Of a stretch of DNA of 64,000 nucleotides, positions 15,660-26,788 are shown in pieces. Source of the DNA: Acipenser ruthenus (lineage: Eukaryota; Chordata; Actinopteri; Acipenseriformes; Acipenseridae); assembly GCF_902713425.1 (NCBI RefSeq), contig NC_081198.1, positions 2,701,492 through 2,765,491 of the forward strand. The letters are read 5' to 3'. Below the pieces are notes generated by a model. The model saw nothing but the letters and a program-made list of their open reading frames with translations. It made no database searches and was not told the DNA's origin. The first letter of the stretch is position 1. Each line of letters opens with the position of its first letter. Made by a program: the position numbers and the translations under genes.

Positions 15660-18600
15660 ATGGCCTCTCAAACACAGAATGAACCCGACGATGATTGTAT
15701 GGACGAGTTCATGGATAAATTCACCACACAGAAGTACAAAGGAGGGTTTAATGAGAAGACCTGGGAGGAGGTGAGGTATACCACACCAGCCCGGTCCAAT
15801 ATACTGGGGCGGCTTACTTTCAAATGCGCGTTAAATGGTTAAAGAAAGTCGAGAAATCCGATCAAATACATCTTATCGTCCCGTATTATTTTACATGACA
15901 TTGTTTTACAGTGCATTTTGCTCTATGATAAATGGGCACAAAAGTCTATCGCAACAATAATGATTCATCATGCTGTACATTGTCTCTGCGCTTGTTGATA
16001 GTTTTCGAACACGTCTCTCTCTCTGTTTTCCAGGAGTTTGAGAAGGTCCCCATGTTCATGAAGAAACCTCCAGAGGACATTGACCCAGTGAAGAATCCAG
16101 AGCTTGCCTGTCTGCAGTCCATCATTTTCAGCGATGATACACCCCTAGAAGGTAGCTGAAAAGTTGCTGCTGAATGCTGCAGTCTATCTGCTGGCTTTGA
16201 TGTATTTGCATAGGTCTTCAGCACATATTATTATTATTACAGATAATGAATAGAAATGGATTGTAAAGCATTGATTAGCACGCCTATAAAAAATGTTTAG
16301 TATGTGTCTCTGTTAGATTGTACGGTACTATCTTACAAGGTCTTCACCCCATCCCCCGGTGCTTAAACCCCTTTTCTCAGAGCAAGCCACGACCTACAAA
16401 AACGAGGGGAACGACTATTTCAAGGAGAAGAAGTACAAGAAGGCCATCGCTTCCTACTCCGAAGGGCTGAAGAAGAAGTGTGGAGACACAGAGCTGAATG
16501 CAGTCCTCCACACCAACCGAGCGGCCGCACATTTTCACCTGGGTACTGCAGCAGTACAGCTATAGGGTTCCTGCTCACACATTCAGATGCACTGTGTTAT
16601 CTCATTGGTAATGAACTGAGAATCCGGTTGGATCACAGGACCTTGTCAGCCTAAAGCAACTGCCTAGGCAATTGTTTGCAGTTAGGGCAGACTTGGGTAA
16701 TCAGTATTGTACATTTGTATGGTTATTTCTACTTTTCTTGTGTTTATTTGTTTACTTTATTCATTCAAAGACATGTTTTGTTACTGCTTGTTTTGCTGAT
16801 ATCTGTGTTCTGTAAAGTAGTCCAAGATTACCTCTAATCTGGGTACATGAAAGCAAACTTCCAAGTTTAATTGTTTCACTTTCTTTTACTCCAGGTAACT
16901 TTCGTTCTGCATTGAATGATGCATTAGCAGCAAAGAAGCTAAAGCCAGACCACCTAAAAGCCATAATCCGAGGTGAGCATTATTAAAAATATAACATGTG
17001 CATGCCGTTTTTGGTTATGCATCACGATACAGCCCATGTTCAGAAGTACCTTGATTCATTAGTACACGGTTCATTGTTACTCTAGTAAGTGGCACACTTC
17101 TTACGTTTTGTTTCGTGTATTGTTTTATATTTTTTTTCTTTCTGAATCAGGTGCTTTGTGCCTCGTCGAACTAAAAAAATACAGCGAAGCAATCTCCTGG
17201 TGCGACGAAGGGCTGAGAGCTGATCCCAAAGAGAAGAAGCTTCTGGAGCTCAGACTGCAAGCTGACCAGCTAAGAGTGAGCCTTGCCTTGTTACAAAACC
17301 TCTCCTTATAGAAGTTATTACATTGTGTGTAGGGAAGGGTCTCTTGATAAGAGATGTCATCTCATGCAGTGTTCTCAAACTGTACAAAATTATTTCTCTA
17401 ACAATAGGACACTCTGCACATGATGGATTCATTTATTGTAACTCACAAAAACCAAGCATGTACTCAGGAACTACTGCACTACTTAACATAACGTTTTTTT
17501 GATAACTTTATCATTGCGTGTATATTCTTTGCACAGAGTGACATCTGTTAACGTCGGTTACTTTATCATACATGATTTATAATGTAAGTTAACCTTTTCA
17601 TTTTCAACCAAAATGCTTTGATCACCAGCTTACTGCTTCTGTACATGTGTGTTCTGTAATGTTGTTGTTGTTGTTGTTGTTCTAAATCTATAGAGAACTT
17701 GGGAACGAGACACCAGGAAATCAAAACTGAAAGAGAAAAAGAAGCAATGTGAGAAAGCAGCCTTGCTGAAAGCAATCAAAGTGAGTCTTGAGAGGTCTCA
17801 CAAGGCACTTTAAAACCATGTTATTGGTGACACATCCATCTGCAAAACTAACAGTCCAGTCAGGGTTTGGATGATGTAAAATACTGAACACATTCTATTT
17901 GGGTTCATTTTTGGGACTGGGATGTTTGTTACCGTTTAGTGGTGGTGTTATTAGCCAAGTGTTAAGCATTTAGAGGTTTACCTGAAGGCTTAACCATTGA
18001 CAAAAATATGCAGGCCAAATATAGGTGTGAGCCTTAGTGTGGTGCAGGCCAGTTTATTTCAGGTTTGGTATTTCTTTACAGTCTTTTACATATGCAGTTA
18101 AATGCTGTACACATACAGTCTGATACACAAATATTCTGATGGTGACAAACATTCCCAGCATGTTAAAGTCTAAACGTTTCGGAAATGAAATGGAAACTGA
18201 CACCCCTGTTTAAGATTTCCAGTCATCCCTTTAATCCAGTGTCTTCCCAACGACACAGGATCGAAAGATCAAGCTGTTCACCCCAGCTAAGCCCCGGAGA
18301 CGCAGCTCCGATGACGAGGAGGATGAAGAGGGAGTGTCTGGAGCGCTGGCGGAGCTCTCTCTCGATGGGATCAGCTCGGAGAACGCCACGGGAGCCAGCG
18401 TGTTTCTGGATGAGAGCGGCAATATGAACTGGCCTGTGCTCTTCATGTACCCGGAATGCAGGCAAACAGACTTCATCTCCGCCTTTCATGAAGGAGCAAG
18501 GTGAGACTGCACCCCCTCGCTGAGCCATCCCCCAAAACACAGGACCCATGTGGAAGACCAGAGTGCATGCTTACAGTAAATGGCTTCATTTGCTCAAATA

Positions 18601-19742
18601 TTGCTTTTTGATATAATCTGTATGATGCTTTAACCTGAGTTCAGGAGCTGCCATAGACATAATTAGACACATAAGAGGGTAATTTAGTAAGTAAGCAAAC
18701 ACCGCCTCTTGCTCAGTTGCACTGTTTACACTGTGTATTGCCAAAAATACAATCGGAAACTAGAAGCATGTCAAATATCATATCTGTTCCTATAAAATTC
18801 AGTTCGTAGAGGTTAATGTTGAATTCACTTTCAGATTCCTGGATCATTTAACAGTGATGTTCGGTCAAGAGCTTCCCCCGTGGGATACAGAGAGGAAATA
18901 TCGCCCGCAGGACCTGCAGGTGAGGCACACAAGCACAGCCCCGACCTGCTTAGGGAGGCTCTATAAGGAAAAGGAGGTTCCTCGTTGAACCATTTCAATA
19001 ACAAAGCTATTGAGATGAATGGAATAGACCCTGCTGTCTGTTGTGTTGGTAAAACATGGAAGCTGTATCATTAGAAAGAATAAAACCTGTGTGCTTTGTG
19101 TCCCAGCTGTATTTTGAAGATGAGGAGAGAGAAGAGGTTTACCAGGTTAACCCAGAGCACACACTACTGGAAGTTCTGAAGCATGACAGGTAAATGTGAA
19201 TATCTGTTAGTTACCGTTGGTACTTGCTGAACTCGGTGTTACTGAATAAGGATAAGAAGACTAACATTGAAGGTTAAGACAGTGAATGCACAATAGGAAG
19301 CATGCAGTCCAACTAGAAGCACCAGCCCACTCTCCAGTGACTGGTTGAGAATGAATTTCCGTTTTCTTAATTAGTATTAACGTATTGTTATTTAGATGCA
19401 CTTTGTATATAAGAAGTTTGACGCACCCATGTGGTCTAGTTCAGCTGACACCCCAGATTGTAAGTACAGTATTAACCTGTCCTATGTGCTATTCCTTACA
19501 TCCGCTCGGAGTGTTGCCGGGTTTAATCTGGTGTACCAGCTGAAATTGGTGGATATTTTTCTAATGAGACCACCTGTATCATGGCATGTATAATATGAAT
19601 CATCTACTTTTCATTTGTTGTTTTTTAAAGGTATTTCGTCAAAGCGGGCACTGCCAACTTTATAATACTGGTGAAAGGTTCCTCTTTCTGCAAGGATTTC
19701 CTGTCTGATAAGAAAGTGCATCGGCTGAAACGAACCACATAA
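15660..19742 (+). CDS. TTC4: TTC4, TPR co-chaperone
   Basis: TTC4 is an HSP90/HSP70-binding TPR protein related to yeast Cns1. Ten exons, all phases consistent, encode 400 residues (human 387): 15660-15770, 16034-16151, 16381-16542, 16895-16972, 17151-17275, 17694-17780, 18259-18500, 18835-18919, 19107-19189 and 19631-19742. The N-terminus is MASQTQNEPDDDCMDEFMDK. Diagnostic blocks are KNEGNDYFKEKKYKKAIASY (first TPR, near residue 80), LHTNRAAAHFHLGNFRSALND, HLKAIIRGALCLVELKKY, then a lysine-rich charged helix, an acidic linker DDEEDEE, and the C-terminal wheel-type domain with MNWPVLFMYPE and SAFHEGARFLDHL. The K and R residues that form the carboxylate clamp for EEVD tails are expected within the TPRs. 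In human the gene is, as I recall, in the opposite orientation relative to PARS2. Confidence 0.96.
17660..17681. repeat. (GTT)n microsatellite near TTC4 exon 6 acceptor
   Basis: Seven GTT units end about 12 bp before the acceptor of TTC4 exon 6. Confidence 0.85.
17945..18150. repeat. Unclassified dispersed repeat, copy 1
   Basis: This stretch in TTC4 intron 6 shares ordered blocks with 61398-61590: CAGGCCAAATATAGG, TTTACAGTC or TTCACAGTC followed by TTT, and GATACACAAA or TATACACAAA. Similarity is partial, so it is an old interspersed repeat. No family is recognised. Confidence 0.5.
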
Positions 19743-22004
19743 TAAAGGAAACCTGTTTACCTGAAGCGAGGAGCAGCCGAGGAGAAAGGGGTTTATAAAG
19801 AAGAAGAGATCTCCATCGTGTTAAATTGCACGACGTTCATCAGCCTGTCTCAGGTGAACGCAGGACTCAAGTGGCTTTCTGAAAATCCTTGTGAAACCGC
19901 ACCGAGCTGATGCCCTTTGTCTTCCTGTTCAGCGGTCATACAGCAGCTGCAAGTCGTTCAAGGACAATATTAACATTGAACTGGCATAAAGAGGCTTCAA
20001 TTTAAACCCATGGGCGTCTAGTTTGTTGGCACCCAGTAGGTGAACCCTGATTATGTCCTTGGATTTTAGACCCCATCCTGTTATCTGCAAGACTAAATAT
20101 ACTGTACCCTGCGCTTGAGTACCTGGACTGCATTTATAAAATCATTTCAGTCAAGCTCGTCATTGTGGCGTTCTTAAAGCTGCATTGTTCCACACAGTCA
20201 CGTTCAATTTGAAAAGCTGCTGCTGTCAACAGCAGAATGATCTAAACCAGGAGACGAGATTGAGAAGCAGGCCAGCTTTCTCCCCCCAAATTGTTGGGTT
20301 TTGTGTGACGAATTTTACTAACCTTGTCTGTTTTATTTACTTGATTTAATCTGTACAATAATCACACTGAATTCCAAAGTCTGTCTGCCCAAACAAATCG
20401 TCTCTTGAATAGACAACGTCAAGAAACTGTTACAGCTTACTGTAAATATCAGAAGCCCCACTGGCAGTCATTTCCAAGTACAGTAGAGTATTCGTTCTAT
20501 CTGTACAATAATCCCGTGCTTCAACTACCACTTTACAAGGGGTTTGTGTTTAACAAAAAATCAAAGCAAAAAACTGGCAGTTGCTCCGTTTCTAATCGTG
20601 AATTATTGTTTTTAATGGCATTTTATCATTTATCTCAATTTAAACTTAAATAATGCACACTTCTTTTATAACAATTGGATTCGATGGGTGTACAAATATA
20701 CATTTTCAAACAGATAATTTATGAAAAGCCTCATCATTTAAATGTTTTAGGTCTATTGCAGCACCATTTAAACACCGCTATAATGTGCAAACATGCTTTC
20801 ACAGTATGTGTTATATCATGATGTTAAATACACACTTATCAGACCTTTGTTTTGGGTGGTGCTGTCAACAAGAAGAAACAGGTCCTCTAGCGTCCTGATT
20901 CAGGGTCAGAAGTAATGGAAGTAAACTAAACAAGCAAGAAACCAAGAGGTCTTGAGCACAAGCAAAGGCATGTCTAGTGATCATGTTGATAGTTAATAAG
21001 AAAATGCATTTTAAAGCCTTGGTTATCACCCCTTTAAAACGCAATTGATTCTGATATGTTTTTCCTGAATAAAATATTTCAAGATGCCGCAATGTCAAGA
21101 TTTAAGGTCTTAAAAACAAAAAGCAAAATATTTTTGAAAATGGTTGTGTTCTCACAATCCACGAGGTTACCTGCAAAACATACACACACAATTCCTGAAA
21201 ATGTGAGGCGATTCAGTTCAGCCTAAAATAATATGCCCTACCACGAGCAAAGCATTTACATCAGAGGGGCATGTAAGGGAGTTCCAAAACATATTATTAT
21301 TATTATTATTATTATTATTTATTTCTTAGCAGACGCCCTTATCCAGGGCGACTTACAATTGATATCACATTATACATTATTTCACATTATACAGATATCA
21401 CATTATTTTTACATACAATTACCCATTTATACAGTTGGGTTTTTACTGGAGCAATCTAGGTAAAGTACCTTGCTCAAGGGTACAACAGCAGTGTCCACCA
21501 CTGGGGATTGAACCCACAACCCTCCGGTCAAGAGTCCAGAGCCCTAACCACTACTCCACACTGCTGCCCAGTCATACAAAGAGCTTAGAGTGCTGTCCCC
21601 ATGCTTTTTGTGAAGTTACAGACCGATGTCTCACTGGCATAGCCACCGCATGCTACTGTTCATATCCACTGTCTACACTGCATGTCCCTGAGCTAGGAGT
21701 TGTGATGGTGGAAGTGGTAAACAACGATCTAAAGAAGCAACAACAGAGAAGCACACACACACAACAGGATGCTGTACACAGGTAAGAAATGAAACAGCAG
21801 GATGATATTTGTCAGTGCTTTCTTCGGTATGTGAAACGGAACTTCTGTAAAGTAGCACATTTACTGCACACTTGCAGTGGGCGACACACACCTGGTTCAT
21901 CTTTAAACTATACAGCATACAAACAAAAAACTTTGGTGGACGATTCAGATTTCATTGGTGTCTCTCAGCTGCCACAAATCTGTTAAAAGACAGGCGGCTC
22001 TGCA
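19743..22004. other. TTC4 3' flank and TMEM205 3' flank (convergent genes)
   Basis: TTC4 and TMEM205 end toward each other here. An AATAAA overlaps the TTC4 stop codon (19741-19746), but the TTC4 3' UTR probably runs further. The region is AT-rich with no coding exon and contains SINE copy B at 21292-21569. Confidence 0.5.
21292..21569 (-). mobile_element. tRNA-derived SINE, copy B (minus orientation)
   Basis: Same element as at 12501-12750, with the tRNA-like head at 21569 and the (AAT)n tail at 21292-21320. It carries a partial internal duplication of a TATCACATTATAC-type block, also present in the copy at 63286. Confidence 0.85.
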
Positions 22005-23403
22005 TTACAGCGTGGACATGTTAGCAGCCAGGTAGTAGAGACTGGTGCCGTTGCAGAGGATGCAGCAGAGGTTGCAGAGGGAGGAGAGGCTGTGGTACAG
22101 GGTCAGCTTGCTGGCCAGCTTTTTGTATTTGGGGTCCGCCTCGCTGAGCTTGGCGTAGGCCTCTTGGTTTGAGGACAGGCCGATGTCATGACCCAGCCCG
22201 CAGCCCTGCTCAATCAGATGCATGTCAGCCATGATCTCCGAGGTCATCTGACCGAACCACTGGGCGTTGACCGCAGCTACCGTGACGCACACAAAGAAGA
22301 TGAAGATCTGAAAAGGGGAAATTGAAGAAAGGGTTAACCCACTTAGTGCCACGGTCCTCATTTCACTTTGTATTTTTTTTTTTTTAATGAGCATTTTTAA
22401 CTGGCATCATCTACCTGTTATTTACATTTTTTCTTTAATTATACTGTTATGATAGCTTTCATTTTGTTACGGTGCTTGACATATCTCTTGCACAGTGTGA
22501 GCTTTGGAGAAAATGTTAATGTTAAACTGAGAAAGAAATAACCCTGTCAAAGCCACCATCTTTGTAAATTTTCCAAATTTGTAAAAAAAATCTACTGAAA
22601 AATTATTAAATGTGTGTAAAAAGTTAGTAACTCATTTCCTAATGCTTTTAGTTCTGTTTAAGTCCTCCTTGCCACAGTCAACTGTAAAAATGTTTGTATT
22701 TTTATTATTTTCATTTTTACATTATTAATACATCATCATTTGTCAGCTCAGTCCACTATCACACAGCACTGTTATCACAGGCACTCGAGATCACAGCAAT
22801 GACTGCTGCGGTTTCATCATGCAGTTTCTGCTTGCGAGACATCTGACTTGCAAGGCAATGACACCCTGGTGCTGTGTACCTGGAAGGTGTCCTCCTCGCT
22901 GAGAAGGTCGCTGGGGTGATACATGGCAAAGATGGTCAAGTTGAAGAAGGCGCACGCAGAGCCAATGTGGAAGTAGAAAGGGAACAGTCTGCTCTGTATG
23001 AAGCCAAAGGTGTGCCTGGACAGGTTGTTATCCATCACAAACCCTATGGGGAGGGAAACAACAATGCAATTGGCCAGCTCTGAGCAATTCATTTTCACAC
23101 AGTTAGTTGGGTACTGGCAATGCAAGACAAAAATCATTTACTGGACACTAACATGTGCTAAAGAATGTCCAAACCAGGTTTCAGTACATTTGAATAAGGG
23201 CTTCTCAATCAATCAATCTATTATATAGCGCTTTTCAAGACAAATCGCTTTAAAGCACTTTACAGATAAAAATAACGATATATATTCAAGTTACCTGCTA
23301 TGAAAGTGACCCATATCTGCATGCCCCAGAACGTGGAGAGGAAGATGAGGTGAAGGAGTTTAGCCATGTCAGAGGGGTCCCTGGTTATGTTGGGTGCAGA
23401 CAT
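22005..23403 (-). CDS. TMEM205: TMEM205, four-pass membrane protein
   Basis: Three coding exons on the minus strand, 23295-23403, 22880-23043 and 22005-22307, join in frame to 191 residues (human 189). The ATG at 23403-23401 opens MSAPNITRDPSDMAKLLHLI; the frame is open further upstream, but this start matches the human length. Four hydrophobic segments are visible: LLHLIFLSTFWGMQIW, LFPFYFHIGSACAFFNLTI, IFIFFVCVTVAAVNA and a C-terminal LSSLCNLCCILCNGTSLYYL. The signature SRHTFGFIQSRLFPFYFH matches the human protein almost residue for residue. The family (DUF4149) is plasma membrane or secretory; in humans it has been linked to cisplatin resistance. The molecular activity is not established. 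Confidence 0.93.
23207..23275. repeat. Fish-type interspersed repeat fragment
   Basis: TATATAGCGCTTTTCAAGAC followed by AAAGCACTTTACAG is a pattern I associate with a common fish retroposon tail. A relative of it lies at about 838-890 (AAAGCGCCCTGGGATG). Confidence 0.4.
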
Positions 23404-23489
23404 TCCCCGACGGGGCCTGGACTTCTGCTTGTTCAGGGGGGCTTGGCTTCTTCCTCTTGCACCCTTCTGCTAGTCTCTCAGCCTCCTTC

Positions 23490-23514
23490 GGGGGGGGGGG
23501 GGGGGGGGGGGGGG
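23490..23514. repeat. 25-nt G homopolymer
   Basis: An uninterrupted run of 25 G lies just upstream of the TMEM205 coding start (C-run in the sense strand). Its length may be assembly-limited. Confidence 0.8.
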
Positions 23515-24452
23515 TTCCATTCACAAAGAGTGTTTTTACAGTCTGTTTCTATGGATTCAGGTTTTACATGCAACATCTCTCTTAACCCAGCACAGTATGA
23601 ACCCCCTTGCACCTATTTGCATGCAAGGGTTTCAGCAGAAACAAATATAGTACTGATCGAGAATGCAGGGTCCCAGCAAACTACAGCCAGCACAGTTTAG
23701 CAGGTTATTATGAGGAAATACTGCATGCAACTTGATCGACAATGCTTACAGCATTTGCTGTGATTTCCTGATACACAAGCCAGCAACGTTTTCCAACAAT
23801 CTATTACCTTTGACTAAAAATAGGATTTATCTTATACGGTAGCGTGCATCCCACTTTTAGTTTTACCGGCGTAAAGTGATAATACTTTATTTTCTAATAT
23901 GCTTTATGGCAGTCTTGGTATTCCTTATACCCTATTTCTAGCAAACACCGTACAGCACGGATGTAATGCGGGCTCGTTGCAGTAAATTGACCTTGACAAC
24001 TTTTCACCCAGCTGTTTTTTTTATTATTATGTCGTTACTTTGTAACGCATTAAACAGCATGCCACCAACATGCTTGTATGCTACAGCCATTACCCTAGCT
24101 AGTAATCTACAGCAATCAAAATGTGCAGATTTAAAAATACACATTATTAAGCCTACAATGGGGTCGTTTATATTCGTTTATTATCCGTTCACTTTAAATT
24201 TAAATATTTGTTACGTTTTTTTCCTCTGTATGTATTCGGTATGTAGTATTAAATGGCACAACGTCGCTTTTTAAAGTTTTTCAGTTTATTTATTTATTTA
24301 TTTACTTTTTTACTGCAGTAGGTTGCAACAAAGTTTCCTAAACAAAGTGATTGTTTGGTTTTTAAAGTGTTCCGCGTATCTGCCGGACTGCCAGGCAATC
24401 ATTTCGCCAGTCGAGACTCTAGTGTTTCATAAATTAAATAATTTGACATTAC

Positions 24453-24620
24453 CTGGAAGTTTTACCCGTTGCCAGTTTCACGTAGTTTTCCCAGCTTGTA
24501 CGTCAACACGCACAGTTCTATTTACACTCCACGGTGCACGTTCCCAAACCACGCCCAGGCGCGGAGTTAGCGGTTTCTGTCTCACGTTTCATAAAGCAGG
24601 CAGAAACGACAGCAGAACTG
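24453..24620 (-). promoter_or_regulatory. Candidate TMEM205 promoter and 5' untranslated exon
   Basis: On the minus strand a GC-richer stretch with CCACGCCC and GGCGCGG elements leads to a donor-like CTTCCAG|GTAATG (exon end 24453). It is the best-looking upstream exon for TMEM205, about 1 kb from the start codon. No transcript evidence is available. Confidence 0.3.
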
Positions 24621-25179
24621 TTAGTGCGGGCTCGCTGGAAAAATGGGGTTTGAGATGTCAAAAGTTGGCTCAGTATGAAACACAGACCCATTGTGTAAAC
24701 ACATCTTAATGTTTAGTGTGTGGTTTACTTTGTAGTGCATAGCATTCTACAAGTTCGTTTTCAAGTTATAGCCTGCACCATCACTCATGTTAACGTAGCA
24801 CTGTTGTATATAACACTGGGTTTGATACCAGGGGCGATAATGGAATGGGAGATACCACGCAAAAGCTGTGGCATGGTACACCGCAGCGTGCAGTCTGTTG
24901 TCTACAATGAGTTTGAGGTCTGCCATGTTTGCAAGCTTCTGTTGCATAGCAACCAGAGGAGGGAGCTACGCCTTTACTAAATGAAAATCTGATTATATAC
25001 ATTATGCATTTAAAACCTCAACAACAAAACACATTCAATGCAACTATAGGAACCAATGTTTAGCTGCACAAAACACACTCATAATATAACCACCCATTTC
25101 ACTTTCTCTAAACTTGAAGTTACACAGTACCTACTGCTCCTGGCCAAAATGTTCGACTCGAGAGCGCAGCTGCGGGCCT

Positions 25180-25348
25180 GACTCAGCTCAGCGGCCATGT
25201 TGTGCTAGTAAGATAAACACGGGAGCTCCGGTATCTGCAGGTTAGAAAAGCTAGGATTGCTGTACGTTAACGCTAAGAAGACACTGCAAATATCTGGTCC
25301 GGAGCTGCAGAATGACACGTTGTTTTGCTTGTTAAATATGGACATCAG
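25180..25348 (+). promoter_or_regulatory. Candidate FZR1 promoter and 5' untranslated exon 1
   Basis: A CpG-richer segment (GCGCAGCTGCGG, AGCTCAGCGGCC) is followed by a plus-strand donor ACATCAG|GTGAGA with exon end 25348. An acceptor TTTCAG at 26631-26636 could receive it. This fits a two-exon 5' leader for FZR1. Confidence 0.4.
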
Positions 25349-26638
25349 GTGAGATTGCATCTGTAAAAAGCGGTTTTATACAGTGATGTCATGACAGCTG
25401 CTCGGCAGTGTTTGTATTGACAACCGAACAGCTGTGTGAGGGTGTAGTATATTGACAGCAGAGTTACACGGCTCCTTACACGACAAACAGGACATCGGAG
25501 GGATTTTTTTAATAGTAATTTGCGTTACAAACGTGATACGATTTTTTTTTAATTTTAAATAGCAACTTATTAAAATGGTAACATTTTTAAAAAACATTCA
25601 GCTCTTGGCTCCTGCGGGTCTTGCTTGCGTTGCGTGTGTTATGTTGGCTGTTTTGGAAGGAAGTGATCGGTCATATATAGTAATACACGTTGCTTTCTTT
25701 GTAATAGTTTTTTGTTTTGCTTTTGAATTGCCTTTCTAAAATACACGCCTGGATTTATTTGTACGCGTTTGTACAACATGTGTGATCTTCACAGTGCATT
25801 TGATAATAATTGTAGCAAATCTTTTCTCAAATATGTGCTTGCTATTGCCATTTTTAGTCACACACATTTTGTGTTGAATTTGAAAGTGCAGGTGCAAACT
25901 ACCATACATAAAATGCATTGCTTAAAAACACGGATTTAGGATTACATCTAGGGCGATTGCCCTTAGTATTACCTGAACTGCATTACTTTTTGCTCGGGCT
26001 AATGACATGGTTTGAGTAGTTTTTTGTATACAATGTGAATGCCCTGTGATCACACCCCACTCATTGAACTTTCCGATGGCATGCCCAATGATATTCCTCA
26101 ATGTAAACTGCGCTCAGACACCCTGGCCCTTTGGAAGCCTCGTTTAAACATTCACGGTTCTTGTTGTGAACAGGACCTAATCAATTGAAAATGCAACATG
26201 TAGTTATCCGCCTGACAAATCAGTAGACTGTGATCTACATGCAGTCATTTCGTGTTTGAGATTGCAAACGTTTAGTCATTTACAATTATGGACAAAGGTC
26301 AGTCAGGACCTCCCCCCCCCCCCAACTGAGTCCTGGAGTTGTTTAAACAGAGATCACAGAAGAGAGGGCAGGGCTATGAGCTCAGTTCCCCTTGCACACA
26401 CACACCTGCTGGGAACTGCCCCTGGGTGCTGGTGCACTTAACTCTAAACTAAACAACATAGGGAGCTCACACTTTACACAGGGGTGCTGAGAGATGGAAT
26501 AGGGTGAAGTCCTTGTCAGCAGAAAGGTCACAGATTCCTGTTGTGCATCTTTTCTCTCTGCATTAAAATAAGAAGAAACCCCCCAGAAGGGAACAGGCTT
26601 GTCTCAGGTTGTTCAGTAATGGGTTTCTGCTTTCAGGA

Positions 26639-26722
26639 ATGCGGCGCTGTCCTGAGGAGGTAGAGGACGAGGACGAGGAGGAGGGTCGCACTGCTGGTTT
26701 CGTGGGGTTAGCGCTCAGTTGA
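26639..26722 (+). other. Possible upstream ORF in the FZR1 leader
   Basis: Directly after the acceptor at 26636, an ATG at 26639 opens a 27-codon frame (MRRCPEEVEDEDEEE and on) that ends in TGA at 26720-26722, 66 bp before the FZR1 start. It is a uORF only if this segment is exonic. Confidence 0.35.
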
Positions 26723-26788
26723 CGGGCCTACTTGGCTGTCGACGTTGTGTTGTGTGTGTTCAGCTTCACCTCGAGTCTCCCCGCTATC

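Larger units (their letters stand above)
23404..26788. other. Head-to-head region between TMEM205 and FZR1
   Basis: The 3.4-kb spacer contains the candidate 5' exons of both genes, the 25-G run, and otherwise AT-rich sequence with no coding exon. An imperfect RFX-like palindrome GTTGC-ATA-GCAAC lies at 24941-24953, with a spacer one base shorter than consensus. Confidence 0.5.
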
